Shown in pieces: positions 48,178 through 61,562 of a DNA stretch of 64,000 nt. Positions within the stretch are counted from its first letter, which is position 1, and every line of letters starts with the position of its first letter. Position numbers and translations under genes: made by a program. The notes under the pieces were generated by a model that saw only the letters and a program-made list of their open reading frames with translations, was not told where the DNA came from and did not search any database. This DNA comes from Copromyces sp. CBS 386.78 (Eukaryota > Ascomycota > Sordariomycetes > Sordariales > Sordariaceae), in the NCBI GenBank assembly GCA_030685235.1, contig MU839125.1, positions 248,001 to 312,000 of the forward strand, written 5' to 3'.

Positions 48178-51100
48178 TCACAAATACGGCATCCACAACG
48201 CCTCACACTGCGCCAAGTTCAACGGACTAACCGCCTTCGCAATCAGATCAATGATCGTCTGGAACGCCGGCAAGTTACCCGCTGGCGCCTGAGCCAGGCT
48301 CGCCGCCCGCTTGACAATCATCTCGCTGTTGGCCTGCACCGTCTCCCTGAGCTGATTATCCGACAAGTTCAGTGGCCTGTGACTGCTGGTAAACCAGAAG
48401 ATCATCTCGTCACGGACAAACAGCGTCAAGGCATGCTCGAGCTGGAACTCCGGGTCCGTCAGACAGCGGGCGATGGCCATCATGGAAACGGTAAAGATGC
48501 CCTCGAGCGCGAGCGGGCCCATGAGCGTCTGCAGGTTGGGCGTGAGACGGAAGGGCACCGGCTCCGTGTTGCTGAAGTAGGGCTTGTTAGCCGCCATGAG
48601 AGCCGTAAGCTCGGAGCCCCAGATGTTGCCTGAGCCGCGCGCGATGTTGAACTTGTGCGGGTATCGCTTGTCGATGTGCAAGATGTATGTCATGAACGTG
48701 AGCGCGGCGAGCTGGTAAGAGAAGCGGCGCCTGAAGAGCCAGAACTCGGCAAAGTCGGGGAAGATGGCCTGGAAGTACTGCAGCACAAGTGTGTGCGGCA
48801 CCCACTTCTCCTGGATCGCGTTAAGCACTTCAAGACGAGCCGCCGCATTCTGTCCTTGTTCAGATAACTTCTGCACTGATGTCAGTCCTGGTTCTCCTCC
48901 ATTCCTTGGTGATGTACCGTAACTTACCGCGTTCGGCAACTTGCCATCCATGAGCCCGCGCAATTTCTCCATCGTAAAGAGGAACGGCTCATCCTTGTGC
49001 ACTCCCGACCTACGGCAGTGATCCTCGTAAATACCCTGGAGAGTGATGTACGAAGTGTCCTCCTGAATAATCCTGATATGAGGTGCAAGAGGTACCATCA
49101 ACGGCAGTGTGAATTGGAGATCACGCCTGCGACTCTCCTTCTTGTGGCTCAATGTCTGGTTGAGCTGCCTAAAGAGCTGAAGAAGACGCTCTTCGCGACG
49201 AGATTGGCGCGCCGCAGGATGCTGGACAGCAAACGAGTGAACGCTGCCGTCGTGGCCACGGATCTTCAACCGGCGATGCGACACGTTGGAAGTGCGGACA
49301 AGATCGACATTGGGCAGGAACCTGTCAATGCGGATGAAGTCCTGGTTCTTGTCCTTATGCTGCAGGTATTGACCGGGGATCTCAACCTCGTCAAACTTCT
49401 GGTACCGGAACTCGCTCAGATGCGGCGTGTAGTGAGAGAAGTTCTCCAGAGGCATGCTTGTGCGACGGCGATCCAGCTTCTCCTCAAACTTGTCGCGCCA
49501 CTTCCGGAGCTTCTGGATGTACTCATACATGGTGGGTTTCGCCTTCACAAACTCTTGCTCGAATGTACCTCTGATGTGAGCCGGCAGTATCGTCTCCGCG
49601 AAACGAGTTATGTTCGCCTCGGTTGCGACTGGAAGCTTGACGTCTCTGGCATACGAAGTCGGCATACGACTGACATATGACAAGCCGTCATTAAGGAGCG
49701 CAACAATGAGTCTGTAAGCATCTTCGTCAGGTGGACACTTGAAGTGCTTCTGGATCTGGTCCACCATGGTCTCCATAGACAGCGCCAGGAGAGGGAATGC
49801 CGTCTTCAGCATGCTCATGATCTCATCGGTGAGTTCCCAAGGTGGCCTCTTCTGGACAGCCTGTGGCTGCACGCCAGGGACTGCACCCGGAGCATGAATT
49901 TGAGCAGGGTTTGGAGTAGGAACGCCGGCCTGAGCAGCTGCTGCAGGAACACCATTAAGTGCACCCTCAGCCTTAACTTCGGGCTTGACTTGTCCAGCAG
50001 CATCACCAGTAGCGGTGGCAGGTCGGGAATCACCTTCGGGCTTGGGAGTAGCCGTCGCCGTAGCAGCAGAAGTAGCCTGGCCCGGAGTAGCGCTTGCCCT
50101 GGCGGCTGCGCTTTGTGCCCGTTGCTGCTGTTGCTGTCTCAGACGCTCCTTGTTCTCTTGAGCCTTCTTGATTTGCAACATGTCTTCGCGGCTGGTTCGG
50201 AGCAGGAAGTAAAGCGCTTGAGGGTAGCTCTTAGCAATCTTGCTCAGCACCACTTGAAGTCTCGGTGCCTCCTTGTGGTTGAGCCCGGTGAGCAACTGAG
50301 GGATGTACGTAATCCAGTACCATGTCGGTGTCTCGCCCTTGAAGTCGTCGAACCCGCTCGAGATGGTGTTGTTGGCGTCATCGAGACTCAAAAGCCACAA
50401 GATCCGCGCGATAAGCTTCCTTGACTTGTGATTCTTGTAACTCGACACAGCCTGAAGGTAGCATGTAAGGGCCTGCTTGGCGGCAAGCACATCAGCCGGG
50501 TTCTCCCTGAACTTCCTGTCGTTGAAGTAGCCCCATTCTGCCCACGCCTTAGGTGCAGAGATGTCGTGCGAAAGTGCCATGCCATAAGCTGTATCACACT
50601 CGTCCTTTTGGCCAAGCTTCTCCAGGAACATACCCTTGAGGGTGAAGAATTCAGCCTTTTGCTGACCGGTGAAGTAGCCGAGGTTGGTGTTATTGATAAC
50701 CTCCAGACCATTCTGCAGCTCTTCCGGATTCTGATAGTGGCACTTAGCTTGCTCCCTAAGCTTCAGGAAGGCCTCTTGAATCTCGATGTTCGGCAAGGTG
50801 TAGATGCGGCTGAGTTGGTTGATGCACACTTCGTTTAGGTTATGCTTGCGGGCAACGTGCGCGAATCTGTTAATAATCCAGGCGGTTTCATGGAACCCAC
50901 GGTACGCGAACGAAGCACCACCAGCGCTCTGTCCCCCTTGTTGCGGCAGAAGCTGGAGGTACGTGTTGTTGATAAGACCAAAGACGTGCTGCCTCCAAGT
51001 GACCAAGTCTTGCCATGCGACGATATCATCCCACGTGTTGGGGAGACGATCCCGCCATGAGCCAAGAAGCAACTTAAGCTCACCAGACCGCGCATCGAGG

Positions 51101-54100
51101 TTATTCTGGTTAGTAGCCGAAAGACTCTGGCAGATGACACTAGCATCGTGAAGCTCAACCAACTGCTGGAAGTTCTGCAAGATCGGGATGTGAGCTGTGG
51201 TGAGACGCTTGGGAAGATGATGCCATTTCCGGATGGACAGCTGGATCGCCTCATCAACGACACGGTTGAAGTCCTGAAGACTCTCTTGCTTGTTGTGATA
51301 CTTCAGCAACGACATGAAAGCCTGGAAGAAGTTTCTGCGAGGCGTGGGCGCATCCATCAGGCCCTTGATGTGATTGTCGAGCTGCTCCCTGTTTTCTTGG
51401 TTTTGCCAGTACTCAGTGTTGCGCCAGATAGACTCCAACAGCAGGTCTTGCATATTCTCATGCTTAGCGAACTCCTGAAGGATGTCCCATTGCTGGAGCT
51501 TCTGGGCGCAAAGAACCCAGTGATCCTCCCACAACATGTATTCGCCTTCAGAGAAAGGAATGACGCCAGTCCGAGCCTTTATCTGGGCTGCTTCGTACAT
51601 CTTTTGGGCTTTATCCCACATGCCATTTTGCTCGTACGAAAGCGCTGCGTTGGTCTCGACAAATTGGCACCGACGGCGCCATGTGCCAAAGAAGAGATCT
51701 TCCTCACCAAGAGATGCATAGAGATCCACCAGCGCGTCGAGGTTGCTCTCCTTGACGATCGCTGAGTCATCGCCCGGCTTGATAGCAGCGGTCTCCAACT
51801 GACAGAGCGCTGTATACCACGCATCGAAGGTTTTAGCCTCAAACTTGAGAACATGCGGTGGTAGCCTGCACTCTGGGAAAGCTTTGGCAGCTCCAGCCAG
51901 GAGGGACTGAACCACATTTGGCCGCTTGTCCATCTGCCTCGAGTGGTAATCCTTGGTAAGGAGGGTGACAAGGCCACGTTGAAGCTCAGGTCTATCCTCC
52001 TTCAAGGTCGCGGACCAGAACATTGGGAAGAGAACAACCCAGATGTCATTGGACAGGTTGTTGTCAATGTGTTGCAGCTGAGTCAAAGGCTCAAGGATGT
52101 CTCGGGCCTTGATGTCCCCAAGCTCGGCAATGAAGCGGCGATGGCTGGCCATAAACGCGTCATATTTATCATCGGTGATCAAGGCCGGTTCTCTCGTGTC
52201 TTTGGCGTAGCTTCCGATAAGCTGAGATGTTGACAAGATACGGAAATCGTCCTGGTGTAGCTGGATGGGAAGATTCATATCCACTCCTCCGAAAAGAAGC
52301 TGGATCGCCTGCGCCAGCCAGAACGAATCGGCAAGCGTGTCCCAGTTCTGAGACAAAATGACATAGGCCAACCGAGCACTGGCGGTCCTGGAGAGACTCT
52401 TGTCGAAGATGGCCATGAAGCGGGTGCGCATATCCACGTCTTGAGCTCTCGTTCCAATGAGGAATGCATGCTCCATACGGACAGTGAGTTCGGTCCGTGT
52501 GATCTTGGGATCCTCGTAAATGCGTAGAACGAGGTTGAGGAACTTCATAAGCATGGTCGGATCTTGTCGGTGCTCAAACGTGATCATCTTCGAAAGCACG
52601 GCTGTCTTTTCCTTGAGGGTAGGCCATGTTCCCTCGGAGCGGAACACCCATCCCTCAACCATGTCAAGGATCTTTTCACAGAGACCAATGTGCAGAGACT
52701 TTTCGACAATGGTAGCGAGCACACTGAGGAACGGTCTACGGTTGTCGCCGAGAATGTCCATGCGAAGGGAAACGGTCTCTATGGCCTTGATGATCAGCCC
52801 AGTCTGTATCTCCAGGTCGTAAGCATTCATTTCGGTTGCTGCATTGGCATTGTCCGGCTGTGGTCGGGGGATGCCGCCCTGTGCCAACGCCGCGTAGTGG
52901 GAAACGTGGTCTCTAGCCAACTTGGACTGAAGCGACTTCATAATTGCAGGAATATGCTGGTCGATGGCTGTAGGACGACGGCGACCAAGCGACCATAAAA
53001 TGTTGATACCGGAGACGTAGTTCGCCGCAGCCATGCTCTCGGTGGCAATTCCGGACAGGAACATGACAACCTCTGAGGTTGGCGCTTCCGTTTCGCCTTC
53101 AGCATCGGCATCCTCCATGGGCACATCCTCGGGGACTGCGTCGAGGATCCGCTTGATGATCGGTCGGACCTCGCGGGCACCATCACATTGCTTATCAGCC
53201 GTGTGGAGACAGTCCTGAATCTCTGGGTTGTCTGACTTCAAGCACTTCTCCAAAATCTTTTGGATATGATTCATGTTCTTGACGACCCATTCGTCGGACT
53301 TGAAGTGAAGAATGATGCGGATGACTTGAAGGGTGTTGATGATGTTGGTAAGGAACTTGTCATCGGCCTTTTCCTTGTCGGACGGCTCATTGGACAATGT
53401 GAGGGAGGCCTTCTCGCTGGTCAGGACGATATCAGTGACGTTTTGGAAGAGGTCCAGATCAAGATCACCCCAATATTGTGGCTGTAGAAGGTTGTAGAGA
53501 AGTGCCATCGCCTTCTTGCAGAGTTCACCAGAAGGCGCTGCCAAAGCTGGAACAGCCGTGGCGGGAGTGTCCCGCGCCTTGGCTGAAGGGAGCTGATAAC
53601 GCTCGTTCAACTGAGCGATGAACTCCACCAAATACTTGATCATCTTCTGGCGGCCCATAGCCGGGATTTCGAATTCGGGTCTCTCGCTTTGTCTGGCGGA
53701 GGCAGGCGAAAGGGATTGCTGGTCGTCGAGTTTTCTCTTCTTGGCATTAGGGGACTCGGAGACAGAGCGAACGAGTTCTGACCGCTTGCCTTCAACACGG
53801 CGCTGTTCCCATTGCCAAATCAGTGTCATCATATTCAACACCAATTTCTTGCTCTCGTTAGACGGGTTGGGAGGCGCGGCGACCTTGCGAAGGCAGGTGA
53901 TGATGAGCATGGCGAATTTGTCGCGGGAGTCGTAGAACAAATCCGGATGTCTAACCAGGAAGTGGAAGATGCTCGTCATCTGCTGGACGTTCTGGCTTTC
54001 TTCCGCCAAGATTCGGCGAGGCGCAACAGCCCAAACGGCGTTCCTGTCGCCGGGCGCGGTATTGCACCTCTTGGGCATCACGGGCGCCATCAGCTCAAGA

Positions 54101-57100
54101 GCCTGGGTGACCAAAGTCCTACCCTCATTCTGGTTGGTCTTGAGGAGCGAGAAGTAGATCTGCGAGACGATCTTGGCAGGAGTCTCGTAGTGAGCAATGA
54201 AATACCCAATCACCACGTAAGCAGCGTGCTTGTTGATAACGTCGTCGAGCCTGATGTACGTCCAGCCAAACTTAATGAAGTCCTTACGCGCATCCTGCAG
54301 TATGGCGTGGTGATACTTGACCAACATGGCTGAGAGTTGGAGAACCTCCATCCTGGTGTGGTCAATGTGCGGCTGCGAAAGATCGTCATGAGGATCCGCC
54401 AAGTTCACCTTCCAGATCTTGGTGTTGATGGACTCAATAACCGCCCGATCGAGGAAGCGTGGGCCACTCTTGGCCGGTTCACCGCGATTCCAGTGACGCA
54501 TCACGTCCATCGCAACGATGGGGTTGACGATATTGTGCAGCAGGTACCACTTCATGCGCTGACTGGCGCTCCTCCCAGCATATATCTCCAAACAGCGAAG
54601 TACGGTTGTACGCCAGAAGTCAATAGAGTCGCTAGAAATGATATTCTTGTAGAGATAGGAAAGCATGGTATGCGTCTCTCGGAAATCATCTGAAGTGATC
54701 GACTCAATAAGACTGAGCAGGGGTTCGATGTCCTTCGGGTTGCGCTCCAGGGATTTGGTCAGGATAACCATGAGCTGCTCGGATGCCTGGTCCGCAGCGA
54801 GGCGGACATTTGCAGGGAGCTTGTTCGCCTTGAGGTTTTGTTCAAGCTCCTTGCCAACTGTCTTTAGCCACTCAATATGGTCTCTATTGTCCATCCAACC
54901 CAGCGAATTGGAGTTCTGGCACAGGGCTTCGAGGATGTTGATTGTGTTGACGATAGCAGCAAACTTGGTCTCCTTGTTCTGGTTGACGACGTCGCCACAA
55001 GCCTTAACAAGAGCCTCCACATTTCCAATACCGTAGTCCCTGAGCGGTTGACTCTCAGGATCGCGCAATGCCTGGGCCAGGAAACGGCCGTACCTCAACT
55101 GGTCGATTCTGCTGAATGTGAACTCCCAGATATCAAGGGGATATCGGTTGAGATACTTGTACAAGGGTTTGCGGAAGGGGCTGTGGTGAGTCCGCCTAAG
55201 TTTTTCCTCCAGCTCCAAAACGCTCTCAATGACGCGCTCTTTGAATTGCTTAGCTCCATCAGGTAGCAGGTGGAAAATGTTGAAGACCGATGCAATGACC
55301 TTGATCGAGGCGTGTTGTTCAAAGAAAGTGAACGATATCTGCTGGAGGAGGTTGGGGTCTGCGATGACCTTGATGTGGTCCAACAAGCGAGCGCCGATTT
55401 CTACCTTAAAGTAGGTCGTCAAAAGTCGCAGTAACCGAGCCAAATTTTCCAAACTGTGGGCAGTGAGGCGTTTGGCATCCGAAAGACTTTGTAGGACCGG
55501 TCTAAGGCCTGATTGTAAGAGATCTTTAGGCAGTTTACTGGTATGTGACAGGACCGATTTCAGAGCGTCGTTAGCTGCTTCGATGGTCGGGGCTTGCTCC
55601 GAGTAAAGGCACTTAAAGAATACACCGACGATCTTAGCACGCGTGGCATTTCCAGATCCCTTCATGAACTCCTCAAAGCCCATAGCCGTGCTGAGAAGCT
55701 TGATGCACGATACACGAAGGTTGACGATGTGCTCCCGGGTTCTGAACTCCTGATTCTTACCCGCTAGAGACTCATCCGAGGCATCAGCGAGTGCTAGTGA
55801 CTCCATAAGCAACCTATGCAAGTGCTCGTCGAATGTAACAAAGTCGGGCTTCAATGACATATAGTATGTAACAGCATCAATGAAGCCGATTTGGATACCA
55901 AATGCCAGAGCACGGAGAGGTTTGGCGAAAATGGGCTGGAGAAGTTGCTTCCTATGAGGCTCAAGAAGCTCCCAGACTTCGGCCCCTGTTGCTTTGGCGA
56001 TCAGCTCAATGGAGCTCTTCGCGGTGCTGCGAACGTGTCTGTTCATGTGAGACAGTTCGCCGTTGAGCATCATGCAGATCTGAGCAAGACGAGACTGCTT
56101 CTGAAGTTGCGGTTGTCCCGGCTGCTGAGGTGTTGGCTGCGCAGGCAAGCAATCCTCCTTCTTGGCATTCTTGGTAAGGCGCTTCAAAAGGATCTCGAGC
56201 GTCACCTGTGCAGACCGTCTGGTTCTCTCGGGAAGATCTTGGGGCATGTCTTTGATGACATACATCAGCGCTCTAACAAACTCGATCTGCTTGGTAGCAA
56301 CCCAAGAGTCGCCAAGGTCGACGTTTGTCAGCAGGATCTTGATACCCAATGTACCGCCGGCTTTGGTAAACCATTCCTCCTCGTAACAACCGTGGCAGAA
56401 AGTGTTCGCCAAGCTATTAAAGTAGGCGAGCCTTGAGACATGGCTTGGGGACCCGAAGATGGTGGCAGCAGAATTGTAGACCTCTTGAATTACTTGCTCA
56501 GCTCCTTCCCGTACCTCTGGCTTCTCGGAAGCGAGCGAGTCCAGGAGGGCATCCGACAGAATCCGCGTGTCGACGAAGAGCGGACCAGCTCCCGAATCGA
56601 CGTTGAAAGGGGTAGTGGACCTCTTAGAGTCAACCAAGGCACGGCCAACCTCGATGATAGTAAAATGCCTTGCGAGGTTCAAGAGGAATGCATCGACCTC
56701 AGGCCTGAACTCTGGTAGCGAAAGCGCAAACATGAGCGCCTTGATCAGCCTCTTGAGCTCTCCCTCATCTTCGTTCTTCTTGGCGATCGAGCGATCGCGG
56801 TCGGTGCATTCAAAAGCGGAGATATCGACATCCTTTCTCCTGTTGATGAGATCCTGTGCTTGGAGTCGAAGAAGACGAGGCAGATCGTCAGGAAGATTGT
56901 CAAATCCCACGCGCAGTTTCACCTGAGTTTTGATGAAATGGAGCGCCTGCCTCTTGTAGTAGGCGTCCTGCTGCTTGGTAGGTGCGGCCGACACTCCCTT
57001 CATGAACCGCGGTATCTCCATCAACTTCTGAATTGCCAGATCGATACCATAATGTGCCGGGAACGCTCTGTCAATCTTGGAGCCAATAAGGCGAATGTCG

Positions 57101-59974
57101 AAACTGGCCACATCATCTGCAAACTGGCGATACTTGACAGGAAGAGCGTCCGTCATGAATTTTCTGTTTCGGCCGCCTAGCTTGCCAAGAATTCGCAAAG
57201 TCGTGTGTGCGTGGAAATGGTTGTAGGGGTGTGGTTTGAGATGGTCGAAGAGGGCAGCCATCAGTTCGTCAATGACCGGAGCCATGATTGGATCCAGATA
57301 GTCCGCGGTCAGGTTATCGACGCAGAGTTCCAAAGTGCGCAGGCCTTGACCGACCAGCTCAGTTCCTGCACGCAAAGCCACCACAAGAGGCCTCATAAGG
57401 TAGCTGAGGTGAGGAAGAAGATTGCTCAACCGTGCTGGGACCGTGAGACAAAGCTCGACATAGAGGTCTCGCTCTGTCGGCTTGCGAGCCGCCAGCAGCA
57501 GATTGTTGAGAACGTCCAAAAGCATCTCCAGGAGAGGCAAGATCTGCTTGTAAAGATGCTCGAACTTGCCACCACCAATACTCCTAAACAGCGACCTGAG
57601 AAGAAGGAAGTAGTTCATTGGCTCCTCTGCCTTAGTCGAGAGCTCGATAGACTTGGTAATGATGTCGACCACATGCGGAAGTAGGACCTGCTCGTTTTGG
57701 GCCGCAAATAACGTAACTGCCATGAATGCCAACTTAAACAAACGAAGGAGGATGGCCGACTTCTTTACATCGGCGGAACCCACATCCTCGATCCGCTCCA
57801 TCAGAAAGCGCAGAAGCATTCCACAGAAGCTGGGTGATGTCGCCTCGCTCGCCAAGAAAAATTGAGGAATTTGAAGCAGGGCCGTATGCTCGTGAATCAT
57901 GTCGTACAATCGTGGGATCTCTTGCTGGAAAACCTCGTGGAAAGTCGCAGGGTCGACGACATGGAAAACCGTAGCGAAGGTCTCAAGGAGGTCTTTCTCT
58001 TCTTTGGTGAGGGAAACCATGAAGAAATTTGCCATGTACTCGACTGTGGAAGTGAAGGGTGATTCGGCTGCAGGCTTCTCGCTATCATAGTAACGGAAAA
58101 CATAGCAACCCTCACGGAAAAGCTTGACGATAACTTCAACTTCCTCAGCGGTAAAGCCGTAAGCAACATCAACCCAGTGAGCGGGCGCGTTAGCCAGATC
58201 TGGCACAGTAGTCGGATTGCAGCTCTTCAGCTGGTAGAAAGTGTTCTTCAAGCCCGTCATAAGATTCTTGAACAAGAACTTATTGTCAACGACCGGGTCG
58301 GCAGCACGATCCCGAGGATTGGAAGTCTTGATAGGCATTGCGGAGAAGATGTCGATTTCGTCCCACTGCGGGGGATGCTCCTTGTCGGCCAAATACGTCT
58401 CGGGCGTGTTGTCGGCAGCTTGCTGGGCGTACAGCTTTGAGAGCTTGACCGCATTGGCGTACTGCTTGTTCATGGCAGCGAACTTGTCGGCGATGGCATT
58501 GAGGATCATCATTAGATAGTGTCGTGCATCGACCTTATTCGGCAAGCGAGCTATACATTCCGCCATATTAAGTAAAAGCTTCGCGCTCATGGTTTGGAAA
58601 CTGGTGCCGGGGAAGTTGTCCTGCAGGTTTCGCGTATAGACCTCGACTGTCTTGCGAATCTGGTCAGGAGTAAGGCTGTCCCTTACGTGGTGGATGAGGT
58701 CGGCTAACATGCTATACGCCAACGGTCTCATCGTCTCGTATACTGTTAGGCCGTCGCCTATCAAGGTACGCTCGTCCAACAGCTCGTCGATCTTGGGCAA
58801 GAAGATTTTCCTGAAGTTGAAGTTGATGATGTGGCGAATAGCAACAAGCAGCTCCTTTCGCGCGCCAGACTTCTCTCGCGGACAATCCTTCAGAAGCCTC
58901 ACAATAATCTCTGGCAACGACATGAGAAAATCCGACAACTGACTAGAGTATGACCTTAGCAGGTATGCCAAGAAACTCATGGTCTTCACCTGGGCAGTGA
59001 TAAACTCTCCATATGCCACCCTATTCTTGATGTTGGGGCTAACGCCCGTATGGATGGTCCCTCTGGCCGCAGCGTCCATATGAGCTTTCTCCTGCGCTTT
59101 CGCCTGGCAAAGCAGAACCGACTTGATGAGAGGAACGAAAAGCTTGACATTGGCTGTGACACTATTGCGATAGACCTGGAAGATCGACACAACAATGATG
59201 GGGCACTCGGACAGCACCCTGAAGGATTGCATGCCCTTCAGCAAGGGACGCCCGGATTGTTGTCCTGCATCTGCGCTGAAGTCGGCGGCGCCAGGGGCGA
59301 CGGGAGAGCCTGGTCTCGGCGATTGTTGGTGTGGCATGAAGCTCGTTTGGGTGCTACCGGGAGTTGAAGGGGCGCCTGGGGGGCCAACCACGGATGTCGA
59401 GGTGTCGTCCAGCTGTTCCTTTACCACCAATGCCATCTGTTCGAAGAGCTCCTGTATCAAGTTGAGGAAGGGCTGGACTTTGGGACCCAGAACTTTGTGT
59501 TGGTGGCGCATGATCTCGGATATGATCTTAACACAGAGAACGGCGTTGTCTTCGTTATCTTCCCGCACAAGACCCATGAGCAGGTCTACGACTTCTTCCG
59601 CGAAGGGTTCAAAGGGCTCGGGCGACGTGTTCGAGGTAGGGAGGCGATGAAGGATCTCGAGGATGCAGTTTCGCAGCTTCTGCATGTTGACTTGATCCAT
59701 CGTTTTGCTCTGGAACACTGGTGGTTGTCGGAGAATCATGATGAAAGGAGGCATCATGCGCTTGAGGAACGGCGAATATGCTGGGCCGGTGACATAGTGG
59801 TCGAGGCTATCGCGGAGGTTTATCGCGGCTTCGACCTTGAGCCGAAGCTCTGTCAGGAGGCAATCGATGTCAGCGCCGACTCACGAAGCACCAGAAGGGT
59901 GGGCAAGGATGGATGAACATACCAATTTCGGGGGTGCACAGCTTTCTGATGACATCGTCAATTAGGTTCGCCAT
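48178..59974 (-). CDS. tra1: Tra1, SAGA/NuA4 scaffold, PIKK-family pseudokinase (TRRAP orthologue)
   Basis: Exons 59974-59923, 59849-48928 and 48870-48178 give 3888 aa, close to the family's usual 3700-3900. Exon 1 supplies [17 protein letters not shown]; the open frame from 59757 alone lacks it. The second intron (48927-48871) is 57 nt, has no stop and stays in frame if retained. HEAT repeats fill about residues 1-2600, then the FAT domain (for example [21 protein letters not shown]). An Ala/Pro/Gln-rich linker (about 49860-50140) precedes the pseudokinase PI3K fold (QRAQ-linker, then [32 protein letters not shown]). FATC ends in ALWMPYL. The kinase DFG/HRD residues are absent as in all Tra1 proteins. 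It recruits activators to SAGA and NuA4. Confidence 0.97.
48871..48927 (-). other. TRA1 intron 2, 57 nt, frame-neutral
   Basis: GTAAGT donor after PNA, CTGAC branch-like site and GTGCAG acceptor before [10 protein letters not shown]. Retention would add 19 residues with no stop, so a naive open-frame translation silently includes it. Confidence 0.8.
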
Positions 59975-61562
59975 GGCTGGCGGCGTTCACCTCGGGCAGT
60001 AGTAGAAAAGCTGTCGGTAAAGCTCTATTGGCATGGAGGAAGGGGAGGAAGGATAGCTATGTCCAGCCTATACAAGTTAGCTACGATGAGCTCCAAGTTG
60101 CATGTCTCAGGCGATTTGATCGGATGACAAGGCTCAAGTTGCTGAAAGGTATGACCCTAGCATCACGGTTTGTAGGCGGCAGATTGTCAAAAAAGAAGGG
60201 AAGGGGGCATGCTCGATCCACCCGGGCATACAAAGTTCAGGCAGGTACTTGTGCGGAACAGGCAATCCACCACGCCGCAGGTGCAGATAAACCGTTGAAG
60301 GGCGGGCAGGATAGATGCAGGTTCGGGAAAGTAGAGGTAGGTAGTAAACACCGGCAGCAACCTCAAGCCGGGCATTAATGATCGGGGGTCCCAGTAGAGG
60401 CTGGTAGGTAGAGGGGTAACGGTGCGGTATGGGGAAGGCTTGATCCATCAGGCTGAGTGGAAACATGGCCTCGTCGCCCTGGAGAACTGGAAATTAACAC
60501 TTACTTATGACGCCATAGCAGAAGGGAATCGTCGGTATTATCATCCAAGTGCGGAGGACGGGGTATTGCAAATGAGGAGTATCGCAGCGCAATATGGAAG
60601 TGAGAGTCTGGAGTAAAATAAAAGTTATCGATGGGGTATCAAGTGAAGTGAATGCAAAAGCGGGAAATGCGCCGCTGTCAGAAGGTGTTGCGAGCTGCGA
60701 CAGTTGCTGCTCAGTGGAAAGTGCAACCGGGGCGGGCAGTCTGCGGCGCGGTCGACAAATCGAAAAATCCCAGGGAACGCGAAGCTGGGGCGTCCGGTCG
60801 CCAATTCCAACGACGCTAGGCATTCGTTTAAACGTTGTTCCGGAGCCTTCGCCTCGGTGATTGGTCAACTTTAAATCTTGTGGTCCACTGTGGTTCTCGG
60901 CAGGCAAGCCGGTTCCTTGTACCAGCGGCTGATCCAATGTGCTGTCGATCTAATCACTGACGCCTGGGCTTATCTTATCACTTACACGGAATGCCAAGAT
61001 TGACCCACTGCCGTTTACGATCAACGCTCTTCCAGACCGTGACATCAAATGGCCTCCTTTGAGACTATGATGGAAACAAACCCATCATTTCCACGACGTC
61101 CCAAAGAAAAAGAAGGAAAGGGGGCAAGTTGTCCACCGCATTGATTACCTCTAGATATCTGCTAACTAGACAAGGATTGCTCTAGTACACTCTTTGACTC
61201 ATTCACGGTTTACGTTTGCCAGAAGTTTGGTGAAAGCTTGAAGACAGTTTTAGGTTGCCGCTTTCATCCGAACTTGCTCTCATTTCTTCGCGTGTAGGTG
61301 GGTTACAAGGATCTCAGGGCAAATAGTGTATGTATATCCAAAGTCTGTTTAATCTATCTTCAAGAGTGAATGTACACTGTAATACTACAAGATGTTTGTA
61401 ACAAGAAAAGAAAAGCTTTTAAACAAAAACGCCGCCTGGTATTGCTGAAATCTTGCTTTATCCAATGCAAGAGTCCCCAAGAGATAGCCCCAAAATGTGT
61501 GTAATGATCGAAGAGAAAGGAAGTGTTGCTGAGTGTTTGAATGAGTGGTAGGGTTTGACGCT
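59975..61562. other. Intergenic region, TRA1 promoter side
   Basis: 1.59 kb between the TRA1 start and the 3' end of the LPMO gene. No supported gene; frames up to 147 codons are open without family sequence. It should contain the TRA1 promoter and the LPMO 3' UTR. Confidence 0.5.
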
